Source: Candidatus Atribacteria bacterium (GTDB lineage Bacteria; Bipolaricaulota; Bipolaricaulia; UBA7950; UBA9294). From it: 15,753 nt of DNA. The stretch lies in the NCBI GenBank assembly GCA_004525685.1, contig SPBW01000034.1:1-15753 (forward strand), in the 5' to 3' direction. This document shows positions 6,551 through 14,697 of the stretch, one piece after another. The position numbers were made by a program, and so were the translations under genes. Position 1 is the stretch's first letter. Every line of letters begins with the position of its first letter. The notes below the pieces were generated by a model. It saw only the letters and a program-made list of their open reading frames with translations, searched no databases and was not told the DNA's origin.

Positions 6551-7149
6551 GAGATCTCCTCTGGTGCGCCCCTCACCACGTCCATGGCTTTGCGCAGCGC
6601 AATCTCGGGCTCGAATCCCGCTTTCCACGACTCGGAGATGGCAAAGAGGATACCCAATCCGGCCTCTTGCTCCGGGCTCAATCCCTCGCGATCTAGCGAT
6701 TCTCCGTTGCGGACGACACGTTCGTCCACCAGCTTTCGTGCCTCAACAAGCGGAGGCAATGTCATTGCGTGCCGGTGTTCTTGGCGTTTGATTTCGTTCC
6801 AGCGTTGGAGGATGGTGGGCAGATCGCTGGCCGCATCGCCAAACACGTGCGGATGACGGCGCGTGAGCTTGTTACGCAATCCATCTATCACATCGCTTAT
6901 TGAGAAAGTCCCTTCCTCTGAGGCAATCTGCGCATGCAGAACCACTTGAAGCAGGACATCGCCCAACTCATCCTTCAGAGCGTCTGGGTGGCCTGAATCG
7001 ATGGCAGCAATGGCTTCATAGGCTTCTTCCAGCATGTAGGGGCGCAAAGAGACGTGGTCTTGTGCGCGATCCCACGGACATCCGTCCGTGGGATCGCGTA
7101 ATTGTGCAATGCGATCGACCAGATCGCTAAACTTGTCGCTAGCTGTCAT
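6547..7149 (-). CDS. mazG: MazG-type nucleoside triphosphate pyrophosphohydrolase
   Basis: A 200-residue protein hydrolysing (d)NTPs to NMP and pyrophosphate, a house-cleaning role. The N-terminal domain has the GCPWDR signature (23-28) and the metal-binding pattern EEAYE (41-45) followed by ELGD (61-64), plus RRHPHVFGD (97-105). The second MazG domain is reduced: LPPLVEARKL (131-140) and GLGILFAISESWKAGFEPEIAL (164-185) match its edges, but the helix carrying its E-E-x-x-E residues is missing. It is therefore shorter than the roughly 260 aa E. coli protein. The ATG at 7149 overlaps the end of the upstream parvulin gene by 11 nt and lacks a clear ribosome binding site. A longer reading from 7236 would add 29 unconserved residues. 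The DUF4911-like gene begins in its stop codon. Confidence 0.9.
   Translation of the reverse strand: MTASDKFSDLVDRIAQLRDPTDGCPWDRAQDHVSLRPYMLEEAYEAIAAIDSGHPDALKDELGDVLLQVVLHAQIASEEGTFSISDVIDGLRNKLTRRHPHVFGDAASDLPTILQRWNEIKRQEHRHAMTLPPLVEARKLVDERVVRNGESLDREGLSPEQEAGLGILFAISESWKAGFEPEIALRKAMDVVRGAPEEIS
7065..7098 (-). other. 15-bp perfect hairpin inside the 5' part of mazG
   Basis: Arms 7065-7079 and 7084-7098 are perfect reverse complements (CGCGATCCCACGGAC on one arm) around a 4-nt loop that reads GGAT on the coding strand. It encodes RDPTDGCPWDR, the mazG signature, starting about 17 codons after the start. There is no U-run after it, so it is not an intrinsic terminator. It could pause ribosomes, mark an RNase processing site or simply result from codon choice in a motif with R-D-P and W-D-R. 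Confidence 0.6.
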
Positions 7150-9829
7150 CCGAAGCGGCGTCTGATGCGTCCTCGCTCGCAGGAATCTCATCCGTCGCCT
7201 CATCCTCAAGATCCTCGACGGGCAGCTGGACGGCACCTCCGGCTTCGATGATGAGGGCGTTTACCTCATCCAATCGATAGTCTGGGATATCGACTTGAAC
7301 CAGCTCAAGCTGCTCAAGAGCCTTGGCGCTCCGGGATTGCTTGAGATAGAGACGAGCAAGTTCAATGCGCGTATTGAGACCTTCGCCAGTCAAAGGCTGA
7401 CCAACGCCCTGCAGGGTCTGCATGGTTTCAATGATCGCTACGTAAAGGGCCTCTTTCTGCGAGTCGAGCGCTGCGTAGTTGATTCCACGTCGGAGATAGT
7501 CGAGAGCTGCCGAGTTCTCCTGCCGAGCTCGATAGGCATCGGCAATGCCCAAGTAGGCCTCGACCTGCGTAGGTGCTGATGCAAGGACCGCACCGTACTC
7601 TCGAATGGCGGAACTCCACGCTGATTGATCTGCCAGGATGCCGGCGTACTCAAGCCTTATCGCCACATCATCTGGTGCGTACTCAAGAATCGCAGCCGCG
7701 ATGCGTCCCTTCTCTTGATCATTGAATGATCGAGAGTATCCAGCGTAGAGATTCTCTAGCGCCCCTTCGATGTTGTCTTGGGCAATTTGCAGGGCCGCCA
7801 GTCCTTCATAGGCTTCCACACGATAGGGTGACCGAGCCAGCACGCCTCGGAACGCTTCCTCGGCATCGCCGAATCGACCCGAGAGCAGATAGACCTGTCC
7901 AAGTTGAAGACGCAGATCAAGCATCGTTCCCACGAACTGAATGGCCGTTTCATAATACCCGACGGCCAAGTCAGCGAGTGCATTAATGCGCCCCTTCACC
8001 TCTGCAAGCTGAAGATCCTGCGCACTCGTCCGCCCCTCGATTGCCTCCAGCGCATCTCGCTCGCCCACGGCCTCAGCAAGCTGCGCAGCAGCGAGGTCGC
8101 CTCGCACAATGTAGAGCTCCGAGTTGCCTGGATCCAAGCCTTCTGTCTGCTCGATATAGAGCGCTGCCTCATCAAGTTGCCCAAGACCGATATGTGCACT
8201 GGCGAGGCTAGACAGAATGCCTGCGCGCGTGCTGGCATCCCGCGGATCGAGAGCCAGAGCATTCTCAAAGCGGAGAATCGCCTTGTCAAGCTCTCCTACC
8301 TTCACGCCCAAGTCACCGGATGCGATGTATGCGCGAATGTATCCAGGCGCATCTGCAATGATCGCAGAGAACTGCGCTTCCGCGTTCTGTATGTCTCCGC
8401 GATCCGCATACAGCTCGCCAAGGATATAGCGAGCGTCAATGCTATTGGGATCGAGCAGAAGTACTCGATTCACAAACGCGTCATCAACTTCCACTGCGTC
8501 TTCTTTGAGCGAATTCAGATAGTGCTCAAGCGCCTTTGCCTTGAGTTGTGGTTGGAGTTCGGCGAGCGCTTCGATTTGCACTAGATCCTCTTCTGTCGGG
8601 TCTACAATCGCCTCAAGCGCAATCTTCTCACTCGCCAGTTGACTCATGCGAGTCTCATAGGCTCTGCCGATGTAATACTCGAAATACGAATCTCCTACTT
8701 CGTTGTCAGCAAGCAGTCGTTCATACTCTGCAAGAGCCAGATCGAGATCCTCGCCCTGCATCAAGTAGGCATTGAGCAATGGATCGAGAATCTCAATCTC
8801 TGATGAGTTGTAGAGATCTGTGTACCATTCCGAGAACAGACTGGCTTCTTGTTCTGCGATGTAGCCATCGCGGACTGTGTCCTTGATGTCCTCAAGTGAA
8901 GGCACTGAGGCTGCAGTTCGGTCTGTGAGTTTAATAATGTGGTATCCATAGGACGTAAGGACAGGCGAGCTGATCTCTCCAATGCCAAGTGCAAACGCTG
9001 CGTCCTCAAATTCAGTAACCATCATTCCGCGCTCGAACCAACTCACATCTCCGCCGCTATCTTTCGTCCCCGCGTCGTTCGAGTACTCACGAGCCAGCTC
9101 GGCAAAGTCAGCGCCAGCTTGAAGCTGTTCATAGAGGTCTTGGGCTGTCGATTCATCTGCAACCAGAATGTGCGAGGCTCGGATGCTTTCGGGATTGTCA
9201 TACAGGGAAATGTTGGCCTCGAAGTACTGTGCAAGATCCTCGTCCGACGGAGAGATGTCACCAACGATGTCCGCTTGAAGCGCTTCGTCACGCAATTGAA
9301 TCTCCACATCCGCTCGGATCGAGTCCTTGAACACAGACAACGATTGCTGCTGCTGCGTTAGCATCTGCTCAAGATCTTCTTCTGTGACGTTGTTGCTCTC
9401 TAGGAGGTCGTTGTACTGCGTCGCGAAAGCAGCGTTGATATCGGATCGAGCCACTTGGATCTTGCGCTCGCGGGCAGCCTGGCCGAACAGCACGTGTTGG
9501 ATCGTCCGATTCAACCCCTGCACGCGAATCTCCAGCAAGAAGAGGGCTCCCTTGGCGCCAGAGGTAAGGTCGTTCATGCTTTGACCAACACTCTCGTAGT
9601 AGGTCTTGTATTGATTCAGAATCGAGGTTGCTGCTCGCGTCGCCAATTCGGTGGGAACGGCCTCTCCATTGACAGTGGCAATAGTTGCCGCAGTTGGCCC
9701 CGTGTCGGTTGGCTGATTATTGAATACGCCAGCTTGATTCAGCGAGACGAGGGCAACTCCACCCACGAAAAACGCAACAACGATCACCCAGATAATTGCC
9801 TTCTGATACTTTTTGAAGAAACCTGACAT
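7139..9829 (-). CDS. Membrane-anchored PpiD/SurA-like parvulin peptidyl-prolyl isomerase fused to a TPR array
   Basis: An 896-residue protein. Residues 11-30 are one hydrophobic anchor preceded by KKYQK, so the bulk should be extracytoplasmic, as in PpiD. A SurA/PpiD-like chaperone region spans about 47-210. The parvulin domain is about 216-303, with RASHILVA (217-224), FAELAREYSNDAGTKDSGGD (242-261) and the end YGYHIIKLTDR (294-304). From about 355 to 850 there are repeated helical pairs of TPR type, for example ARYILGELYADRGDIQNAEAQ and LALDP/LDPGN linkers. The tail is very acidic. PpiD (about 620 aa) and PrsA (about 290 aa) lack such a repeat array. The ATG at 9829 is chosen with AAGGAG 11 nt upstream, because the GTG at 9841 overlaps that site. 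Likely role: folding of exported proteins with a large docking scaffold (inferred). Confidence 0.85.
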   Translation of the reverse strand: MSGFFKKYQKAIIWVIVVAFFVGGVALVSLNQAGVFNNQPTDTGPTAATIATVNGEAVPTELATRAATSILNQYKTYYESVGQSMNDLTSGAKGALFLLEIRVQGLNRTIQHVLFGQAARERKIQVARSDINAAFATQYNDLLESNNVTEEDLEQMLTQQQQSLSVFKDSIRADVEIQLRDEALQADIVGDISPSDEDLAQYFEANISLYDNPESIRASHILVADESTAQDLYEQLQAGADFAELAREYSNDAGTKDSGGDVSWFERGMMVTEFEDAAFALGIGEISSPVLTSYGYHIIKLTDRTAASVPSLEDIKDTVRDGYIAEQEASLFSEWYTDLYNSSEIEILDPLLNAYLMQGEDLDLALAEYERLLADNEVGDSYFEYYIGRAYETRMSQLASEKIALEAIVDPTEEDLVQIEALAELQPQLKAKALEHYLNSLKEDAVEVDDAFVNRVLLLDPNSIDARYILGELYADRGDIQNAEAQFSAIIADAPGYIRAYIASGDLGVKVGELDKAILRFENALALDPRDASTRAGILSSLASAHIGLGQLDEAALYIEQTEGLDPGNSELYIVRGDLAAAQLAEAVGERDALEAIEGRTSAQDLQLAEVKGRINALADLAVGYYETAIQFVGTMLDLRLQLGQVYLLSGRFGDAEEAFRGVLARSPYRVEAYEGLAALQIAQDNIEGALENLYAGYSRSFNDQEKGRIAAAILEYAPDDVAIRLEYAGILADQSAWSSAIREYGAVLASAPTQVEAYLGIADAYRARQENSAALDYLRRGINYAALDSQKEALYVAIIETMQTLQGVGQPLTGEGLNTRIELARLYLKQSRSAKALEQLELVQVDIPDYRLDEVNALIIEAGGAVQLPVEDLEDEATDEIPASEDASDAASDDS
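7712..7736. repeat. Short near-perfect palindrome within the TPR region
   Basis: Twelve-base arms CTCTTGATCATT and AATGATCGAGAG match at 11 of 12 positions around a single central base. It lies inside the coding sequence for the TPR array and has no obvious regulatory context, so it may be chance. Confidence 0.35.
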
Positions 9830-9930
9830 TGCAGTTGTCACTCCTTAATTCCCGATTGGCTTGCCGCAACATGGTACAGACCCACGGATGCCGGAACAAC
9901 CTCATCCTCATATCCTAGCTCTGCGCCCTC

Positions 9931-10221
9931 TCACTCTCTATGCGCAATGCCGTGGCGAGATCGGATCGAAAGTTGTATTCCCGTCTTCTCCTGCTCGGTC
10001 TCGGCCATGTCGATATTCATGAAGCTTGGCACACAGTACAGATCGATGCCAGAGGCAGCAACATATCCCCTGGCAATGGCAATGGCCTTGACCGCTTGGT
10101 TCACGGCACGAGGGCCGATGACCTGTATCTCAGCCTTGCCAATCTCGCGCATGCCATTGGCGATCGCACCTGCAGTCGCACTCGGATCTGAATGCGATGA
10201 CACGCGTAATGTGGTCAACAT
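9931..10221 (-). CDS. spoVS: Stage V sporulation protein S-like (SpoVS, Alba-like fold)
   Basis: A 96-residue protein that aligns along its length with SpoVS: LRVSSHSDPSATAGAIA near the start, then GKAEIQVIGPRAVNQAVKA and IAIARGYVAASGIDLYCVPSF in the middle. The family is small and likely binds nucleic acid. In Bacillus it affects late sporulation, but it is also present in non-sporulating phyla, so its presence here is no proof of sporulation. The ATG at 10221 is preceded by TAGGAG with a short 3-nt gap. It follows rny by 22 nt. In B. subtilis the order is rny, ymdB, spoVS, so the pairing is conserved while ymdB is absent here. The roughly 100-nt gap after the gene (9830-9930) shows no clear terminator or promoter. 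Confidence 0.95.
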   Translation of the reverse strand: MLTTLRVSSHSDPSATAGAIANGMREIGKAEIQVIGPRAVNQAVKAIAIARGYVAASGIDLYCVPSFMNIDMAETEQEKTGIQLSIRSRHGIAHRE

Positions 10222-10243
10222 CGTCTCCTATTGCTCTTTGCAG

Positions 10244-11758
10244 CTACTTCGCATTCTCTGTGTACTGCGTTTGCCGGATCACGTTGACCTTAATCTCACC
10301 CGGGTAGTTCAGCTCTTCTTCAATCGCCCGGGCGATGTCATACGCGAGTTTCGCTGACACGTCATCGTTTGCGCGATCTGGATGAACCATAACGCGCACC
10401 TCGCGGCCCGCTTGGAGAGCGAAGGCTTCCTGCACTGCCGGGAACGAACGACACAGTTCTTCTAAGTCATGCAATCGCTGGATATAGCGCTCGTACATTT
10501 CTTGCCGTGCGCCTGGCCTGGCTGCCGATAGCGTGTCCGCTGCTTGGATGATGATGTCAATGATCCCACTGGGTTCGATGTCCTCATGATGGGCCGCAAT
10601 CGCCTGAACAACTTCCTTGGATTCGCCATATCGACGTGCCATATCTGCGCTGATCGCGGCATGCGGTCCATCGACTTCGTGATCGACTGCCTTGCCGATG
10701 TCGTGGAGCAATCCAGCACGCTTCGCTTTGTTGGCGTCGACGCCCAGCTCTTCAGCCAGCGCCTTGGCAATGCCGCTGACTTCGATCGAGTGCGTAAGCT
10801 GGTTCTGGCCGTAGCTTGTACGATAGCGCAGTCGCCCAAGTAACGTCGACAATTCGGGATGAAGATCGATACCCAGATCAAATGCAGCTTTGCGACCCTC
10901 TTCCTTGATTCGCTCGGCCAGCCGAGATTGCGCACGTTGAACCTTCTCTTCGATCTGCGCTGGATGAATGCGGCCGTCCTCAATCAATCGAATGAGCGCC
11001 ATTCGCGCCACTTCTCGCCGGATAGGATGGAAGCAGGACAGAACGACCATTTCCGGCGTGTCATCGACCAGCAACTCGACGCCCGTCAAGGCCTCGAACG
11101 TCTTGATATTGCGCCCTTCACGCCCAATGATGCGGCCCTTAAACTCCTCGGATGGAAGAGCTACCGTGCTGACCGTATTCTCCTCAACATACTCGGAGGC
11201 GTATCGTTGCACAGCCGTAGCAAGGATGTGGGCCGCGCGCTGTTCGGCTTCATCTTTGGTTCGCTGTTCGATCGCTTCGATCTTCCGAGAGAAGAACCGC
11301 TGCGACTCACTCTCGACAACCTTCAGCAGCTGATCCTGCGCCTCTTGTCGGGTCCAACCTGCGACGCGCTCAAGCTGCATCTTGCCGTCTTCTAACAAGC
11401 GCGTGCCTTCGTCTTTGAGCTTCTCAAGAACCTCCTCATCCGCACGAAGGGAGATCTCGATCTTCTCAAGATAGGTGGCCTTCTGGCTCAGTCGGTCTTC
11501 TCGGCGCAGGATTCGCTCTTCTGATCGCGCCAGATCGTCGTCGCGGCGCTTCGCGCGTTCCTCATGCTCTTCTCGGAGCGATTGAATCTCCTGCCTGCCC
11601 TCAAGAATGATCTCTTTCTTGAGCCGCTCAGCGTCTTCCTGGGCAGTGGCAAGGAGTTCTCCTTCTCTGCGTTTGCGTGGGATACCGCCCAACAAGAAGC
11701 CCATCACGATAGCCGCGACAAGGCTCATGGCAAAGCCAATATATGTATAAGTGCTCAC
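10244..11758 (-). CDS. rny: Ribonuclease Y
   Basis: A 504-residue membrane-anchored endoribonuclease that starts mRNA decay. One transmembrane helix at about 5-25 is followed by a long charged coiled coil (about 30-190). The KH domain follows with GRIIGREGRN (208-217). The HD domain has His323 (THSIEVSG), His352-Asp353 (LLHDIGK), His390-His391 (AAHHEDIEP) and Asp408 (AADTLSAARPGARQE), all catalytic metal ligands intact. Length and order match the family (about 510-520 aa). The GTG at 11758 is selected: AAGGGA lies 8 nt upstream and the short hydrophobic lead-in fits. The open frame extends to 11818 but would overlap the transporter gene end. It sits between the RND gene and spoVS. Confidence 0.93.
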   Translation of the reverse strand: MSTYTYIGFAMSLVAAIVMGFLLGGIPRKRREGELLATAQEDAERLKKEIILEGRQEIQSLREEHEERAKRRDDDLARSEERILRREDRLSQKATYLEKIEISLRADEEVLEKLKDEGTRLLEDGKMQLERVAGWTRQEAQDQLLKVVESESQRFFSRKIEAIEQRTKDEAEQRAAHILATAVQRYASEYVEENTVSTVALPSEEFKGRIIGREGRNIKTFEALTGVELLVDDTPEMVVLSCFHPIRREVARMALIRLIEDGRIHPAQIEEKVQRAQSRLAERIKEEGRKAAFDLGIDLHPELSTLLGRLRYRTSYGQNQLTHSIEVSGIAKALAEELGVDANKAKRAGLLHDIGKAVDHEVDGPHAAISADMARRYGESKEVVQAIAAHHEDIEPSGIIDIIIQAADTLSAARPGARQEMYERYIQRLHDLEELCRSFPAVQEAFALQAGREVRVMVHPDRANDDVSAKLAYDIARAIEEELNYPGEIKVNVIRQTQYTENAK

Positions 11759-11794
11759 ACTCGTCACTTCCCTTCGTTCTGCGCCGCTTGCTGC

Positions 11795-11800
11795 ATTATA
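11795..11800 (-). promoter_or_regulatory. Possible -10 element for rny-spoVS
   Basis: A perfect TATAAT read on the minus strand overlaps the stop codon of the transporter gene and lies 36 nt before the rny start. No -35 hexamer at 16-18 nt spacing is convincing; a TTGAGG lies only 12 nt upstream. It is a weak candidate for an internal promoter. Confidence 0.3.
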
Positions 11801-14678
11801 CCCGCTTCCCACCCTCAACCTTGAGTGCCGCCGGCAAGAACAAAAGGCTGAACAGAAGAGCGAAGCCGATTCCCAGTAGCGCCGATGCGCCTAGCATTCG
11901 TAGTCCTGGCGTACGTGCTACCAGCAAGCTTGCGAACACAAGCATCGTCGTCAGAGACGTCACAATCACCGAGATTGCTGTCGCGCCCACGCCGCGCTCT
12001 ATTGCCCCCTCTCTTCGAAGTCTCGCTTCCTCCATGGTTCGATGAAGGATGTGGATGCCGTTGTCCACGCCAACTCCTATCAGCAGGGGCGAGATCGTGA
12101 TGCTAAGGAAGTTGAAGTCCATCGCCATCAACCGCATTCCGCCAAGCATCCAAATGTAACCCAGCACAAGAGGTGCCGCGGCCAACAGCGCGCGCATCCA
12201 GCCACGCAAGCTTCCCCAGACTATGACAAGAATGAGCAGGATGGCAATTCCTGTGGACAGGTAGAAGTCGCGCTTCATGTAGTCTTCTAGTTGCTGCACG
12301 ACCAGAGGCATGCCGAAGTAGTCATCAGAGAACGAGGCAGCGAACCGATTGAAGCTGTCCATGTTGTCGCCATCGAAAATCTCACGACTCACCCGTGCCT
12401 GAATGACGAATCGTCCGTCCGATGTCAAATAGCGGGAGCGAAGCGCTTCAGGGTAGGCGAGAAGGACTTCGCGCAAGAGGTCCTCTGCAGGTGGCAAGTC
12501 GCGCACTTGTTGCAGATTGACATCCAGAGCCGTCAGTGCTGCCCGCAATGCATCCAGGTGCTCAGACGCTTCAGCCACGTCCGTCCGACCGACGACATCT
12601 TGAATGTCGCGAAGTTGCCGCATGATGTGGTTGCCTTGTATCCCTACCCCGACTTCGCCGTTTGCGGATGCTGCGAACTGAAGGAATGAGAACTGGGCAA
12701 GTACCGTGCGCGTCTGTGCCAGCACATTGCTTTGACCCGCCAGACTTGCGCTAAGAATGTCGAGCTGTGCGATGTATGCACTGATATCAAGGGCATTTAG
12801 GATCTTCTGTTGCTCGGTCAAGTTGACAGGCAAATCGTCAAGAGGCGATTCGACGGCCTCAATGATCGGAGGCAATCCAAACTCCGCCCATTGCTGCTCA
12901 TAATCAGAAAGCTTGGCCACCGCCTCGTTAAGCTCCTCCCCTGTTGATGCATAGAATGTGAAGACACTGCCTACGCCAGGTGTTCTGCTCGTGAAGCTCT
13001 CTTGCAGGATTTCAGCGACTTCCTGCGATTCGACCCTGGGGATCAGATCTGTACTCGAAAACTCAAAGGACGTTCGTGCTGCCTGGAAAGTAACGAAGAA
13101 CGTGAGAATGAGAATGATGACAAATATGGCCCGAGCACGCCCAGTGATCAGTTGGAAGAACCCCGTCATGCGCGGTGCGCGACCAATGATCCCTTCTTTT
13201 CTTCGAATCCTGAACAGGTAGTGCGCAAGCGTGATCAAGGAAGGCAGGAGAAACAGCGTCGTCAGGAATGCCAGCATAACGCCAACACTGGTGATGGCTC
13301 CCATCTCAAAGAGAGCGCGTGACCGCGACGTCAAGAGCCCAACAAACACAAGCGACGTTGTGATGGCTGCAAACAGCGAGGCTTTGCCTTTGTTTACGAT
13401 TGCCGTCTTCAGTGATCGGTTCAGCGAATGTCCCTTGCCTCGCTCCTCAGCATATCGCGAGATAATGTGGATGGCGTAGTCAATGCCTAGCCCAAGCACC
13501 AGCGCGGGAAGGAACGTCGTAACCAAATTGAATCCACCCACAGCAAACTTCGCCCAGGCCATCGTCAGAATAACACTGACCAACAGTGGGATGACAGCAA
13601 TGATGCTATAGAAAAAGGATCCGAAGGCGATGATGAAGATGACGAAAACGCCAATCGAGGAAATGATGGTCGTTCGCAGCATGTCCTTGTTCACGGCGGC
13701 TGTGGTCGCCGTGTTGAACGCATACGTCCCCGTTTGCCGCACGCGAATGCCACGTGTTCGGACGCCTGATGCTTCAATGCCCTCTTCCACCATCGTCGTC
13801 ACTAGCTGGGAATACTCGACTCCATCCTGAGATGGAGAACGTGGCTTGATGACCATGAACAGCATCATGCGATTCGGTGTAATGAAGGGCTGCGGCCTGC
13901 GCAGAGCTTCTGTAGATTCAGGATTGAATATGCCGCTTAGATCGTTGACCGCACCCGTGACTGTTGGCAGATGGTCCAGGCCATCCAGCGTCTGGAGGAC
14001 ACCATCATTGAGCGAGATGATAAGACCCAATTGATCCTCGAGAGGATTGCCTCCCAGTGAACTCTCACCCAGCGAGAGCTGTCCCGACAGCAAGGCTCGA
14101 TTGAACTGGTCTGAAATCAGTTCGTAGACCTTATCCAGGCTTCCGACGCTAGCGTACTCAGAACTGAGCATGTCCTCTGTGAACAGACCAAACGACCCGC
14201 CGCCGATGGCCGAGCGAGCAAGCTCGACACTGTCCTCGATTCGTCCCAGTTGCTCGTCATCAAGATTGAACAGCTGAACGTATTGATCTGGTATGCTCGC
14301 CGGGATTTCTTGTAGATAGATGACCTCAATGAACTCCTCATTCCCGCGAAGCAGGGCCGCTACGTCTTCTGCAGACTGCACGAGGCGAGCTTCACGGTCA
14401 GCGAGCACTTCAGAAACATCATCAAGTTGCGGGTCTTCGCCAAGCAATTCAAAGAGGAGGCCGACGGCATCGCCAGAGTATTTCTCGTTCTCTTTGTATT
14501 CATCGATGAGAGGATCGTTGCGAGGCAACAGATCCAAGAATGCGCCTCGGAACGGGATATCGAGCGAGTAGTAGACACCAAATCCTGCGCACAATAGCCA
14601 CAGGATTACCACCCACCAGGCGCGGTATCGCCCGATGCGAAAAACCCCACCAAGCATCCGCTCAATTGGCGATTTCAT
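11796..14678 (-). CDS. RND superfamily transporter, MMPL/HpnN-like
   Basis: A 960-residue inner-membrane protein with the duplicated RND layout. TM1 is at about 21-39, followed by a large extracytoplasmic domain (about 40-330), then five helices (about 333-487). TM7 is at about 515-532, the second extracytoplasmic domain at about 535-800, and five last helices at about 803-950. The two proton-relay-like aspartates of this class are visible in GLGIDYAIHI (Asp400) and GVGVDNGIHI (Asp872). Members of this group export lipids, hopanoids or similar hydrophobic cargo, or act with SecDF-like energetics; the cargo here is unknown. There are no adjacent membrane-fusion or TolC genes. Neither the ATG at 14678 nor an upstream TTG at 14684 has a good ribosome binding site, so translation may be coupled to nusA, which ends 19 nt earlier. 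Confidence 0.88.
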   Translation of the reverse strand: MKSPIERMLGGVFRIGRYRAWWVVILWLLCAGFGVYYSLDIPFRGAFLDLLPRNDPLIDEYKENEKYSGDAVGLLFELLGEDPQLDDVSEVLADREARLVQSAEDVAALLRGNEEFIEVIYLQEIPASIPDQYVQLFNLDDEQLGRIEDSVELARSAIGGGSFGLFTEDMLSSEYASVGSLDKVYELISDQFNRALLSGQLSLGESSLGGNPLEDQLGLIISLNDGVLQTLDGLDHLPTVTGAVNDLSGIFNPESTEALRRPQPFITPNRMMLFMVIKPRSPSQDGVEYSQLVTTMVEEGIEASGVRTRGIRVRQTGTYAFNTATTAAVNKDMLRTTIISSIGVFVIFIIAFGSFFYSIIAVIPLLVSVILTMAWAKFAVGGFNLVTTFLPALVLGLGIDYAIHIISRYAEERGKGHSLNRSLKTAIVNKGKASLFAAITTSLVFVGLLTSRSRALFEMGAITSVGVMLAFLTTLFLLPSLITLAHYLFRIRRKEGIIGRAPRMTGFFQLITGRARAIFVIILILTFFVTFQAARTSFEFSSTDLIPRVESQEVAEILQESFTSRTPGVGSVFTFYASTGEELNEAVAKLSDYEQQWAEFGLPPIIEAVESPLDDLPVNLTEQQKILNALDISAYIAQLDILSASLAGQSNVLAQTRTVLAQFSFLQFAASANGEVGVGIQGNHIMRQLRDIQDVVGRTDVAEASEHLDALRAALTALDVNLQQVRDLPPAEDLLREVLLAYPEALRSRYLTSDGRFVIQARVSREIFDGDNMDSFNRFAASFSDDYFGMPLVVQQLEDYMKRDFYLSTGIAILLILVIVWGSLRGWMRALLAAAPLVLGYIWMLGGMRLMAMDFNFLSITISPLLIGVGVDNGIHILHRTMEEARLRREGAIERGVGATAISVIVTSLTTMLVFASLLVARTPGLRMLGASALLGIGFALLFSLLFLPAALKVEGGKRV

Positions 14679-14697
14679 TGTCAAGATTGAAGCGCGT

